Origin: Iamia majanohamensis
GTDB lineage: Bacteria > Actinomycetota > Acidimicrobiia > Acidimicrobiales > Iamiaceae
Assembly: GCF_028532485.1 (NCBI RefSeq)
Contig: NZ_CP116942.1
Span: 1,798,001 to 1,862,000 of the forward strand
Direction of reading: 5' to 3'
Length of the DNA stretch: 64,000 nucleotides
Positions 1 through 8,012 of the stretch are shown here, in pieces. The first letter of the stretch is position 1. Every line of letters starts with the position of its first letter. Both the position numbers and the translations under genes were made by a program. Under the pieces are notes generated by a model. It saw nothing but the letters and a program-made list of their open reading frames with translations. It had not been told where the DNA came from and searched no databases.

Positions 1-929
1 GGCTCGGCCCCCCCGACCGAGACGAGGGCCGCCACGACGTGGCCGGGGCGGCCCTTCTTCATGAGCACGGGCGTGGTCCAGGCGTCGACCGCGCCGGCGG
101 CGAGCACGGCGGCCAGGGCGTCGGCCAGGGCCTCGCCGGTGACGTCGTCGACCGTCGTCTCCACGACCAGCACGGGCTGGGCCGGCGTGGCCCCCGCCCC
201 GGTGGGCGCCGGGCCCAGCACCACCTGGGTCGCGTTGACGCTGCCGTCGGGGTCGGCGGTGCCGGCACCGAAGCCCGACGCCCGCACGGCCAGCTCGGGC
301 AGGGGGCCGAAGGCGGTGGCCAGGGCGCCCACCAGGGCCGCCCCGGTGGGGGTGGTCAGCTCGACCGGGGAGTCGACCCCGCGCACCGGCGCCCCCACCT
401 CGGCCAGGACCCGGGTGACGGCGGGGGAGGGGTTGGGCAGCGTGCCGTGGGCGGCCCGCACCGTGCCCCGGCCCACGGTGAGCGGCGAGCAGTGGACCTC
501 GTCGACGCCCAGCACCTCGAGCGCGGCACAGGTGCCGACCACGTCGACGAGGGCGTCGAGCGCGCCCACCTCGTGGAAGTGGACCTGGTCGGGGTCGGTG
601 CGGTGGAGCGCGCCCTCGGCCCGGGCCAGCAGGGCGAAGGTGGCGTGGGCCCGGTCGTGCAGCCGCGGCGGCAGGGCGGCGTCGGCCAGCAGGGCGCGGA
701 TGGTCGCCCAGGTCCGGTGGGGCGCGTCGGCCTCCACCCGCACGTGGGCCTTGGTGGCCGCCACCCCGCCCCGCAGCACGGGCTCGGCGTCGAGGTCCCA
801 CCCGTCGATCGGCAGCCGGCGGACCAGGGCGACCACCTCGTCGAGGTCGGCGCCCGCGTCGAGCAGGGCCCCGAGGGCCATGTCGCCGGCGATGCCGGAG
901 AAGCAGTGGAACCAGGCCCGCTCACCCAC
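1..929 (-). CDS. larC: LarC, nickel insertion protein for the nickel-pincer cofactor (partial, 3' end cut by window)
   Basis: LarC inserts nickel into the pyridinium bis-thiocarboxylate mononucleotide to finish the nickel-pincer cofactor of lactate racemase and related enzymes. The frame is open from the GTG at 929 to the window edge, giving about 309 residues of a protein usually near 400. The N-terminus reads VGERAWFHCFSGIAGDMALG, followed by VHFHEVGALDALVDVVG and ELTTPTGAA, all hallmarks of this family. The start overlaps the end of larB, so the two are probably co-translated. Some Lactobacillus larC genes are split by a frameshift; the visible part here is uninterrupted. The C-terminal domain lies outside the window. 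Confidence 0.9.
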   Translation of the reverse strand, partial: MGERAWFHCFSGIAGDMALGALLDAGADLDEVVALVRRLPIDGWDLDAEPVLRGGVAATKAHVRVEADAPHRTWATIRALLADAALPPRLHDRAHATFALLARAEGALHRTDPDQVHFHEVGALDALVDVVGTCAALEVLGVDEVHCSPLTVGRGTVRAAHGTLPNPSPAVTRVLAEVGAPVRGVDSPVELTTPTGAALVGALATAFGPLPELAVRASGFGAGTADPDGSVNATQVVLGPAPTGAGATPAQPVLVVETTVDDVTGEALADALAAVLAAGAVDAWTTPVLMKKGRPGHVVAALVSVGGAE

Positions 930-1686
930 CGTCGCCCGCCCCTGGTCCGAGGAGGCGGCTCACCGCGCAGGCCGCGCCGAAGCCGTTGTCGATGCCGACG
1001 ACGGTGACCCCCGAGGCGCACGACGAGAGCATGGCCAGCAGGGCGGTGACGCCCTCGAGGGCCGCGCCGTAGCCGACGCTTGTGGGCACGGCGACGACGG
1101 GTCCGGGGGCCAGCCCGCCGACCACGCTGGCCAGGGCCCCCTCCATGCCGGCGACCACGACCACCGCATCGGCCTCCACGAGGACGTCGACGTCGACCAG
1201 GAGGCGGTGCACGCCGGCCACGCCCACGTCGGTGAGCCGGGCCGGGGGCAGGCCCAGGGCGGTGAGGGTGGCGGCGCACTCGTCGGCCACGGGCAGGTCG
1301 GCGGTGCCGGCGCTGACGACGACGGTGCGCCCGGGTCGGGTGGGAGCGGGACGCCAGGCCAGCAGCCGGTGGCGGTCGCCGGTGACCGTCGCCCCGGGGT
1401 GGTGGGCGAGGGCGGCGGCGGCCTGGTCGGCGTCGGCCCGCGACAGCAGCACCGGCCCGCCGTCGACGGCGAGCAGCTCGCCCACGAGGGCGGCGCACTG
1501 GTCCGGCGTCTTGCCCGGGGCGTAGACGGCCTCGGGGAGCCCGGTGCGGAGGGAGCGGTGGTGGTCGACCCGGGCGTAGCCGAGGTCGGCGAAGGGGAGG
1601 CGACGGAGGCGGGCCACCGCCTCGTCGGCGTCCAGCGCACCGGCCTGGAGGTCCGCGACCAGGGAGCGCAGGGCGGTCTCGTCCAC
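922..1686 (-). CDS. larB: LarB, nickel-pincer cofactor biosynthesis carboxylase
   Basis: LarB carboxylates and hydrolyses nicotinic acid adenine dinucleotide to make the first intermediate of the nickel-pincer cofactor. The 254-residue product fits the family (about 250). It has an N-terminal helical part and a C-terminal PurE-like domain with VVSAGTADLPVADE, the GMEGALASVVGGL segment and a final VVGIDNGFGAA. I chose the GTG at 1686 because the family N-terminus (VDETALRSLV) begins there; the open frame upstream is non-coding in character. It overlaps larC and is divergent from larE 87 bp away. The lactate racemase gene larA is not in the window. Confidence 0.9.
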   Translation of the reverse strand: MDETALRSLVADLQAGALDADEAVARLRRLPFADLGYARVDHHRSLRTGLPEAVYAPGKTPDQCAALVGELLAVDGGPVLLSRADADQAAAALAHHPGATVTGDRHRLLAWRPAPTRPGRTVVVSAGTADLPVADECAATLTALGLPPARLTDVGVAGVHRLLVDVDVLVEADAVVVVAGMEGALASVVGGLAPGPVVAVPTSVGYGAALEGVTALLAMLSSCASGVTVVGIDNGFGAACAVSRLLGPGAGDGG

Positions 1687-1773
1687 CGCGCCATCCTGGC
1701 CGCCGGGACCGTCGCCCACCCACCCGGTGGCCCGGGACCGGGCCCGGGGGAGCCGGCGAGGCACACTGGGCCC

Positions 1774-2610
1774 GTGGACGCGCCGACCGATGTCGACACC
1801 CCCACCGCCCCCCTCGCGGCCGCGGTGGCCGCCCTGGAGGCGGACCTGCGGGCCCGGGGCCGGGTGGTCGTGGCCTTCAGCGGTGGCGCCGACTCCGCCT
1901 TCCTCGCCCACGTCGCCCACCGCACCCTCGGCCCCGAGGGGTGCCTGGTGGCCACCGCGGTGTCGCCCTCCCTCGCCCCCGACGAGCTGGCCGACTGCCG
2001 GGCCCTGGCGGGGGAGTGGGGACTGCGCTGGGAGGGGCTGGCCACGGCCGAGGCCGACGACCCCCGCTACCGGGCCAACGACGCCGACCGCTGCCGCTGG
2101 TGCAAGACGGCGCTGATGGACGTGCTCGGCCCGCGCGCCGCGGCCGACGGGGCCACCGTGGTGCTCGGCGTGAACGTCGACGACCTGGGTGACCACCGCC
2201 CCGGTCAGGCGGCCGCGGCCGAGGCCGGCGCCGCCTTCCCCCTCGTCGAGGCGGGCTTCACCAAGGCCATGGTGCGCGAGGCCTCCCGGGCCCGCGGCCT
2301 GCGGACCTGGGACAAGCCGGCGGCGGCCTGCCTGGCCTCGCGGCTGCCCTACGGCACCCCGGTCACCCTGGGCGCCCTCGACCGGGTTGGGCGGGCCGAG
2401 GCCGCCCTGCACCGGCTGGGCTTCGCCGCCGTGCGGGTCCGCCACTACGGGTCGACGGCCCGGGTCGAGGTCCCCCTCGACCGCCTCGACGACGTGCTGG
2501 CCGCCCGGTCCGAGGTCGTCGATGCGGTGCGCGCCGCCGGCTACGGGCGGGTGACCCTCGACCTCGAGGGCCTGCGCTCCGGCAACCTCAACGCCGACCT
2601 CCCGACCTGA
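1774..2610 (+). CDS. larE: LarE, ATP-dependent sacrificial sulfur transferase
   Basis: LarE adenylates the LarB product and donates sulfur to make the thiocarboxylates of the nickel-pincer cofactor. The 278-residue protein has the PP-loop SGGADS at residues 36-41 and the family segment ACLASRLPYG around Cys186, which corresponds in context to the sacrificial cysteine of Lactobacillus LarE. A further CxxC pair lies at residues 107 and 110; extra cysteines could mean a cluster-based, recyclable version as described for some LarE proteins, but I cannot show that. The GTG at 1774 gives the normal family length. It is divergent from larBC and convergent with the TauE gene. Confidence 0.9.
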   Translation: MDAPTDVDTPTAPLAAAVAALEADLRARGRVVVAFSGGADSAFLAHVAHRTLGPEGCLVATAVSPSLAPDELADCRALAGEWGLRWEGLATAEADDPRYRANDADRCRWCKTALMDVLGPRAAADGATVVLGVNVDDLGDHRPGQAAAAEAGAAFPLVEAGFTKAMVREASRARGLRTWDKPAAACLASRLPYGTPVTLGALDRVGRAEAALHRLGFAAVRVRHYGSTARVEVPLDRLDDVLAARSEVVDAVRAAGYGRVTLDLEGLRSGNLNADLPT

Positions 2611-2635
2611 CCCCTCCCGCCGGCGGGTCGCCCGG

Positions 2636-3520
2636 TCAGACCAGGGCGACCACGGAGCTGCCCGCGGTGTAGGCGGCCACCACGACCAGCAGGCCCACGA
2701 ACCCCCGCGACAGGGTGGCGGCGGGGATGTGGCCGGCGATCCGCTCGCCGACCAGGGTGCCCACCACGGCCAGGACGAGGAAGGGGAGGGCGTCGCCCCA
2801 GGCGATGTCGAGCGAGCCGGCCCGCAGGCCGAGGGCGACGAAGGCGTTGACCGCGATCACCACCAGCGAGGTGCCCACCGCCTCGGGCATCGAGAACCCG
2901 AGGGTGAGGACGAGGGCGGGGACGATGACGAACCCGCCGCCCACGCCGAAGAACCCGGTCATCAGGCCGACGAGGGTGCCGGCCACGAGGATCCGGGGCA
3001 GGTCGGCCCGGTCGACCCGGAGCGTCGCGCTGCGGGCCTCCGACGCCTGCGTCGCGGTCGCGGCCCCGGCGGTCGTCGGTCGAGGAGCGGGACCTCCGGG
3101 TGGCGTCGCCACGGCGTCGTGCTCGACCGGCGTCTCGGGGGCGTCGCACCTCGCCTCGGGTCGGGAGCTGCGCCGCCACATGCCCGCCGCGGCCACCACC
3201 ATCACCGCGCTGAACGCGAGGAGCAGCAGGTCGGGGTCGACGTGGCGGTTGAGGACGGTGCCCACCGCGTTGCCGCCGAGGCCGACGGCGCCGAAGGCGA
3301 GGCCGGCGCCCATGCGGACGCGGCCCGCCCGCCAGTGCGAGCCCATGCCCATGAGGGCGGCCACGGCCACGACCAGCAGGCTGGTGCTGGTGGCGGCCCG
3401 GGTCGACTCCCCGGCGCCGAACACGAGGGCGGGGACGGCGAGGATCGACCCCCCGCCGCCGAGGGCACCGAGGCTGAGGCCGACCAGGAGGCCGAGCGGG
3501 CTGGCGAGCAGGCCGCGCAC
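2636..3520 (-). CDS. TauE/SafE-family sulfite/sulfonate exporter (membrane)
   Basis: This 294-residue membrane protein belongs to the TauE/SafE (DUF81) family, which exports sulfite, sulfoacetate or related sulfur compounds. Two half-repeats are visible. The first has LGALGGGGSILAVPALV near the N-terminus; the second has TGFFGVGGGFVIVPALV, the typical family signature. They are joined by a polar loop of about 60 residues rich in Pro, Ala and Thr. The GTG start at 3520 lies one base after the stop of the rhodanese gene, so the two are in one operon. With the neighbouring rhodanese and MBL-fold genes, export of sulfite made by persulfide oxidation is a reasonable inference. Confidence 0.85.
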   Translation of the reverse strand: MRGLLASPLGLLVGLSLGALGGGGSILAVPALVFGAGESTRAATSTSLLVVAVAALMGMGSHWRAGRVRMGAGLAFGAVGLGGNAVGTVLNRHVDPDLLLLAFSAVMVVAAAGMWRRSSRPEARCDAPETPVEHDAVATPPGGPAPRPTTAGAATATQASEARSATLRVDRADLPRILVAGTLVGLMTGFFGVGGGFVIVPALVLTLGFSMPEAVGTSLVVIAVNAFVALGLRAGSLDIAWGDALPFLVLAVVGTLVGERIAGHIPAATLSRGFVGLLVVVAAYTAGSSVVALV

Positions 3521-3521
3521 G

Positions 3522-4111
3522 TCAGGCCGCGACGGCGGGCGCGGTGAGCTCGGCGACGACCCGGTCGACGTCGCAGGAGGGGGCGGTGCGGTTGTAGGGG
3601 AGCCGCGAGAGCAGGCTGCCCATGGCGCAGGTGTCGGAGACGGCGGCGAAGGTGAGCCCGGCGCCGACGGCACCGGACAGGAACCGCAGGCGGGGGTACC
3701 GGAGGCTGCCGACGATGCCGGCCAGCACGAGAGAGCCGGCCGCCAGGCGCACCTGGCGCTCCAGGTCCCACCGCGAGGGGGCCCGCCGCACGGGGCGCTG
3801 CCCGTCGTCCCAGGCCTGCAGGCCCCCTCGAGGACGTGGAGGTTGGCCATGCCCGCCTCGGCCAGGGTGCGGCCGGCCCGGCCGGCCCGGGCGCCGGAGC
3901 GGCAGACGAGCACCACGGGCACCTCGACGTGGCGGCGGACCTCGGCCGCGTGCTCGCCGAGGACGTCGAGGGGCACGTTGTAGGACCCGGGGATGTGGGC
4001 GGCCTGGAACTCGGCCGGGCTGCGGACGTCCAGCAGGCGGACGTCGTCGCCGGCGTCGAGCCAGCGGGCCAGGGTGGGGGCGTCGAGGTGGGGGTCGAGG
4101 GTGGTGGTCAC
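3522..4111 (-). pseudogene. Rhodanese-DUF2892 protein, frameshifted at a G-run (possible pseudogene or assembly error)
   Basis: The gene starts at GTG 4111 behind an AGGAGA ribosome binding site. Residues 1-96 form a rhodanese domain with the active-site loop CRSGARAG (Cys70). The frame then breaks: the matching continuation, GGLQAWDDGQRP and a two-helix DUF2892-like membrane domain ending at 3522, is in another frame. The break is at a run of five C on the plus strand (3823-3827); one extra base would restore a protein of about 196 residues with a rhodanese-DUF2892 layout like YgaP. Without the shift the first frame runs on into the TauE gene. The neighbours are intact sulfur genes, so a sequencing error is a serious alternative to gene loss. 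Confidence 0.75.
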
Positions 4112-4146
4112 GGGTCTCCTGTGCGGGTGGGTCGGGTGGGGTGGGC

Positions 4147-5523
4147 TCAGGCCGCGGCGTGGCGGTCGGCCCAGGCCGCGTAGCCCCCGACGAGGTCGGA
4201 GACGTCGTCGAGGCCCTGGCTGCGGAGCCAGCTGGCGGCGAGGGAGGAGCGGTAGCCGCCGGCGCAGTGCACGACGACGGGCCGGGAGGGGTCGAGCTCG
4301 GCCCGCCGGGCCCGGAGCTCGGCCATCGGGATCGAGAGGGCGCCGGGGATGGTGCCGGCCAGCCGCTCGCCCGGCCCCCGAACGTCGACCACCTGGATCG
4401 ACGGGTCCTCGGCCCGCCGTGCGTCGAGCGCGTCGGCGGTGAGGCGCGAGGCGCGCCGGCTGAGCTCGGGGTGGGCGGCCAGGGCGGCCTCGGGCCCCTC
4501 GAGGGCGCCGAGGACCCGGTCGAAGCCGATGCGCCCGAGGCGCACGCGGGCCTCGGTCGCCTGTCCCGGGCCGGTGACCAGCACGATGTCGTCGTCGGGG
4601 GCCAGCGTGGTGCCGGCCATCTCCGCGTAGCGGCCGTCGAGGCCGAGGTTGACCGAGCCGGCGAGGTGGCCGGCGGCGAAGTCGGCCGCGGGCCGCACGT
4701 CGACGACCACGGCGCCGGCGCCCTGGGCCGCCCGCACCCCGTCGACGTCGAGCGCGGGCGGGGCACCCGGGGGGAGCAGGTCGTGGTCCCGGCGGTTGGC
4801 CCCGGCGTCGTAGGCGAAGTAGGCGGGCGCGGGCGGCTGGCCCTCGGTGACCACCTCGACGAAGCGCTCCCGGCTCATGGGGGCGAGGGCGTAGTTGCTG
4901 CGGCGCTGGTCACCGATGGTCGAGGAGGTCTCGGTCGAGAGGTCCTCGCCGCACGCCGAGCCGGCGCCGTGGGCGGGGAAGACCCGGGTGGCGTCGGGGA
5001 GGGTGAGGAGCTTCTCGTGCAGCGAGTCGTGGAGGCGGCCGGCCAGCTCGTCGGCCGAGACGCCCACCGAGGACAGCAGGTCGGGCCGGCCCACGTCGCC
5101 GATGAAGAGGGTGTCGCCGGTGAGCACGCCGTAGGGGACCTCGTCGTCGGGGTGCTCCCAGACCACGATCGAGATCGACTCGGGCGTGTGGCCGGGGGTG
5201 GTCCGGACCTCGAGGGTCACCTCGCCGAGGGAGATGCGCTCGCCGTCGGCGGCGTGGTGCACCGGGAACTCGACGTCCGCGGCCTCGCCGTAGACGATCT
5301 CGGCCCCGGTGGCGGCGGCCAGCTCGAGGTGGCCGGAGAGGAAGTCGGCGTGGACGTGGGTCTCGATGACGTGGGTGATGGTGAGGCCGGCATCGGCCGC
5401 CTCGGCGAGGTACTCGTCCACGTCCCGGCGGGGGTCGACGACGGCGGCCCGGCCGGTGGTCTCGTCGCCGACGAGGTAGCTGGCCTGGGAGAGGCAGTCG
5501 AGGTAGTGCTGGGTGAACCGCAT
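4147..5523 (-). CDS. MBL-fold hydrolase with two rhodanese domains (persulfide dioxygenase-like)
   Basis: The 458-residue protein joins a metallo-beta-lactamase domain (about residues 1-240) to two rhodanese domains. The metal motif is H56-V-H58-A-D60 with H65 following; residue 61 is Phe instead of the usual second His of HxHxDH, a variant I recall in MBL-rhodanese fusions. The first rhodanese domain has no Cys in its loop (VTGPGQAT) and is probably inactive. The second has HCAGGYRS with Cys420. Such proteins are linked to glutathione or low-molecular-weight persulfide oxidation. The ATG at 5523 has GGAGAC upstream. The next genes downstream, 35 bp away, are the rhodanese and TauE genes. Confidence 0.85.
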   Translation of the reverse strand: MRFTQHYLDCLSQASYLVGDETTGRAAVVDPRRDVDEYLAEAADAGLTITHVIETHVHADFLSGHLELAAATGAEIVYGEAADVEFPVHHAADGERISLGEVTLEVRTTPGHTPESISIVVWEHPDDEVPYGVLTGDTLFIGDVGRPDLLSSVGVSADELAGRLHDSLHEKLLTLPDATRVFPAHGAGSACGEDLSTETSSTIGDQRRSNYALAPMSRERFVEVVTEGQPPAPAYFAYDAGANRRDHDLLPPGAPPALDVDGVRAAQGAGAVVVDVRPAADFAAGHLAGSVNLGLDGRYAEMAGTTLAPDDDIVLVTGPGQATEARVRLGRIGFDRVLGALEGPEAALAAHPELSRRASRLTADALDARRAEDPSIQVVDVRGPGERLAGTIPGALSIPMAELRARRAELDPSRPVVVHCAGGYRSSLAASWLRSQGLDDVSDLVGGYAAWADRHAAA

Positions 5524-5551
5524 GTCCGGGTCTCCGATCCGAAAGAACGAA

Positions 5552-5594
5552 TGTCCGTACAATAAGCGGGCCGGCTGGACCTGACAACCGGACA
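5552..5594 (-). promoter_or_regulatory. Sigma-70-type promoter of the MBL-rhodanese operon, flanked by an inverted TGTCCG/CGGACA pair
   Basis: On the minus strand a -35 TTGTCA (5587-5582) and a -10 TATTGT (5564-5559) are separated by exactly 17 bp. They lie directly upstream of the MBL gene. TGTCCG (5552-5557) abuts the -10 and the inverted CGGACA (5589-5594) abuts the -35, so the pair brackets the promoter. ATGTCCG also occurs at both divergent start codons (5522-5528 and 5634-5640). The arms are a candidate operator for the divergent GntR regulator; that is inference from position. Confidence 0.5.
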
Positions 5595-5633
5595 AAGGTG
5601 GAAGAGACGTCCGGTCATCCGTATCTTTGGCCC

Positions 5634-6410
5634 ATGTCCGACGCCCGCCCCCCCGACCGCCGCAGCCCTCTCCCGCTCTGGAGCCAGGTGGCCGACGACC
5701 TCCGGCGCCGGCTCGACGCCGGGGAGTTCGCCTCCCACTTCCCCGGCGACGTGGAGCTCATGGGCCAGTACGACGTGAGTCGCCACACCGTCCGCGACGC
5801 CGTCCGCCGGCTGCAGGAGGCGGGCCTGGTCGTGCGGGAGCGGGGGCGGGGCACCCACGTCCGCAGCCCGGGCCTGGAGCAGCCCCTCGGCACCCTCTAC
5901 AGCCTCTACTCCTCCATCGAGGAGCAGGGCCACGAGCAGCGCAGCATCGTCCGCGCCCTCGAGGAGCGGACCGACGCCGAGGCCGCCCGCACCCTCGGGC
6001 TCGACGACGACGCCCCGCTCGTCTACCTCGAGCGCCTCCGCCAGGCCGACGGCCGGGCCGTGGCCCTCGACTGCTCCTGGCTGCCCGCGGCCGTGGCCCG
6101 CCCCCTGCTCGACGCCGACCTGGGCCACACCGCCCTCTACGCCGAGCTCCAGGAGCGCTGCGGCGTGCGCCCCCGGTCGGGGTGGGAGCGCATCCGCCCG
6201 GCGCTGCCCACGGCCGAGCAGCGTCGCCTCCTCGGCACCGCCGCCCGCCAGCCGGTGTTCGCCATCGAGCGGGTGACCGACGGCCCCGACGGCCCCCTGG
6301 AGTGGCGCCACAGCGTGGTGCGCGGCGACGTGGTCGCGTTCGTGGCCCGCTGGAGCGAGGGCGACGGCACCACCCGCACCTCCCTCGAGGCCGCCCCGGC
6401 CTCCGCCTGA
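5634..6410 (+). CDS. GntR-family transcriptional regulator, HutC type (UTRA domain)
   Basis: The 258-residue protein has an N-terminal winged helix-turn-helix (about residues 10-80; SQVADDLRRRLDAGEF, then VSRHTVRDAVRRLQEAGLV and the wing RERGRGTHV) and a C-terminal UTRA ligand-binding domain ending in QPVFAIERVT and a WRHSVVRGD strand. The chosen ATG at 5634 has no ribosome binding site, but a -10-like TATCTT lies 7 bp upstream, so a leaderless transcript is possible. An in-frame GTG at 5598 is an alternative start. The gene is divergent from the sulfur operon and probably regulates it and itself. The ligand is unknown. Confidence 0.85.
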   Translation: MSDARPPDRRSPLPLWSQVADDLRRRLDAGEFASHFPGDVELMGQYDVSRHTVRDAVRRLQEAGLVVRERGRGTHVRSPGLEQPLGTLYSLYSSIEEQGHEQRSIVRALEERTDAEAARTLGLDDDAPLVYLERLRQADGRAVALDCSWLPAAVARPLLDADLGHTALYAELQERCGVRPRSGWERIRPALPTAEQRRLLGTAARQPVFAIERVTDGPDGPLEWRHSVVRGDVVAFVARWSEGDGTTRTSLEAAPASA

Positions 6411-6493
6411 CCCCGCCGGGGGTCGTGCCAGACTCGCCCGGTGCCGACCCGCCGTGCCCCGACCGCTGCCTCCGCCACGGGGAGGGTGGGGCC

Positions 6494-7237
6494 GTGAGCT
6501 GGTGGCGCCGCCGGCCGGGGCTGCCCGAGGACGCCGCGGACCTGGTCGAGGCCAACATCACCCACTGGGCCCACCTCGACGACGACGAGAGGGGCCGCCT
6601 GCTCGAGCTCACCGAGTGGCTCCTGCTGCACAAGAGCTGGGAGGCGGCCAACGGCTTCGCCCTCGACGACACCATCCGCACCGTCATCGGGGCCCAGGCC
6701 GCCCTGCTCGTCCTCGGCCTCACCCCGGACCACTACGGCCAGGTCACGGCCATCGTCGTCCACCCCTCGACCTCGACCCAGCGGGGCGAGCGGGCCGGTC
6801 CGGTGGCCGGCACCGCCACCGACGACGTGCTCCCAATCTACGGCCTGGCCCAGGACCGCCGGGGCCCCGTGCTCATCGCCTGGGACCAGGCCCGCTCGGC
6901 CGCCCGCCACCCCGAGCGGGGCCACAACGTCGTCTTCCACGAGTTCGCCCACAAGCTCGACATGCAGAGCGGGATGATCGACGGGACCCCGCCCCTCGAC
7001 CGGGCCGACCTGCCGGAGTGGACCCGCATCTGCACCGAGGTCTACGAGGACCTGCGGGCCGGACGCCGGCGGCCGCCGCTGCGGGACTACGGCGCGGTGA
7101 ACACCGGCGAGTTCTTCGCCGTGGCCACCGAGGCCTTCTTCGACGTCCCCCGCGAGCTGGCCCACCACGAGCCCGACCTCTACCGGGTGCTGCAGGGCTT
7201 CTACCGCCAGGACCCGGCGGCCCGCGTCGCCCCCTGA
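6494..7237 (+). CDS. mtfA: MtfA-family zinc-dependent peptidase (M90)
   Basis: This 247-residue protein matches the MtfA family, best known in enterobacteria, where it is a zinc aminopeptidase that interacts with Mlc. The zinc motif HEFAHKLD gives H149, E150 and H153, and E213 in ATEAFFD is the likely third ligand. The N-terminal part contains LLHKSWEAANGFALDD, typical of the family. I chose GTG 6494, which gives a protein of normal length (about 250) behind a G-rich Shine-Dalgarno region; the frame is open further upstream but overlaps the GntR gene in shadow frame. No Mlc-type partner is seen nearby, so the role here is open. Confidence 0.85.
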   Translation: MSWWRRRPGLPEDAADLVEANITHWAHLDDDERGRLLELTEWLLLHKSWEAANGFALDDTIRTVIGAQAALLVLGLTPDHYGQVTAIVVHPSTSTQRGERAGPVAGTATDDVLPIYGLAQDRRGPVLIAWDQARSAARHPERGHNVVFHEFAHKLDMQSGMIDGTPPLDRADLPEWTRICTEVYEDLRAGRRRPPLRDYGAVNTGEFFAVATEAFFDVPRELAHHEPDLYRVLQGFYRQDPAARVAP

Positions 7238-7295
7238 GCCGCCGGCGGGCCCTTCTCGGTTGTGGGCGGGCGCGGGCGTCGGCTGGGATGCCGTC

Positions 7296-8012
7296 GTGAC
7301 CGACCCGCCCGCCCTCGTCCGCGCCGCGGTGCGCGACGGGCTGGTGGCGATGGCGCCGCTGGCCCTCGGGGTCGCCCCCTTCGGGCTGGTCGTGGGGGCG
7401 ACGGCTGCCGAGGAGGGCCTCTCCACCCTGCAGGCGGTGGGGCTGTCGGTCGGGGTGTTCGCCGGCGCCAGCCAGCTGGCCGCCATCGACCTGCTGGGCG
7501 CAGGGGCGCCGCTCCTCGTCGTCATCGCCACCGCCCTCGTCATCAACATGCGGATGGTCATGTACTCGGCGTCGCTGGCCCCCCACGTGCGCGAGCTGCC
7601 CCGGCGCCGGCGGCTGGCGATGAGCTACCTCCTGGTCGACCAGGCCTACGCCCTCTCCGTGCTGCGCTGGGAGCGCCACGACGAGCCCGTCCGCGTCCGC
7701 TTCGCCTTCTACCTGGCGGTCGCCCTCCCGCTCTGGACCATCTGGCAGACCACCACCCTGGTGGGCGCGGTCGTGGGCAGCCGGGTGCCCGACGGGGTCC
7801 CCCTCTCGTTCACCGTGACCCTCGTGTTCCTCGCCGTGCTGGTGCCGAGCCTCACCGACCGCCCCCGCATCGTCGCCGCCGTGGTCGCCGGGGGCGTGGC
7901 CATGGGCGCCCGGGGGCTGCCGGCCGACCTCGCCCTCATCGTGGGCGCGGTCTGCGGCATCGCCGCCGGCGTGTGGGCCGAGGCCCGAGCCGACACGGGA
8001 GGCGGGGCGTGA
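7296..8012 (+). CDS. azlC: AzlC-family branched-chain amino acid exporter, large subunit
   Basis: The 238-residue membrane protein is the large subunit of an AzlCD/BrnFE type exporter. The family segments MAPLALGVAPFGLVVG near the N-terminus and GVFAGASQLAAIDLL are present, followed by a series of hydrophobic segments consistent with seven to eight membrane helices. NMRMVMYSASLAPH is typical of the family. I chose GTG 7296 over the more upstream frame opening because the conserved N-terminus begins just after it. It overlaps azlD by 4 bp, so the two subunits are coupled in translation. Confidence 0.88.
   Translation: MTDPPALVRAAVRDGLVAMAPLALGVAPFGLVVGATAAEEGLSTLQAVGLSVGVFAGASQLAAIDLLGAGAPLLVVIATALVINMRMVMYSASLAPHVRELPRRRRLAMSYLLVDQAYALSVLRWERHDEPVRVRFAFYLAVALPLWTIWQTTTLVGAVVGSRVPDGVPLSFTVTLVFLAVLVPSLTDRPRIVAAVVAGGVAMGARGLPADLALIVGAVCGIAAGVWAEARADTGGGA

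Noticed and set aside
61-1773. A long open upstream extension of the larE frame
   Set aside because: It lies antisense to larB and larC and is low-complexity. The LarE family N-terminus begins at GTG 1774.
4091-4111. A rhodanese-to-TauE read-through product as a genuine fusion protein
   Set aside because: The read-through segment between the domains is Ser/Pro-rich shadow sequence, while the alternative frame encodes a good DUF2892 domain, so a frameshift explains it better.
5627-6493. An apparent in-frame extension that would fuse a long Arg/Pro-rich stretch to MtfA
   Set aside because: It is a shadow frame over the GntR gene. MtfA has its normal length from GTG 6494.
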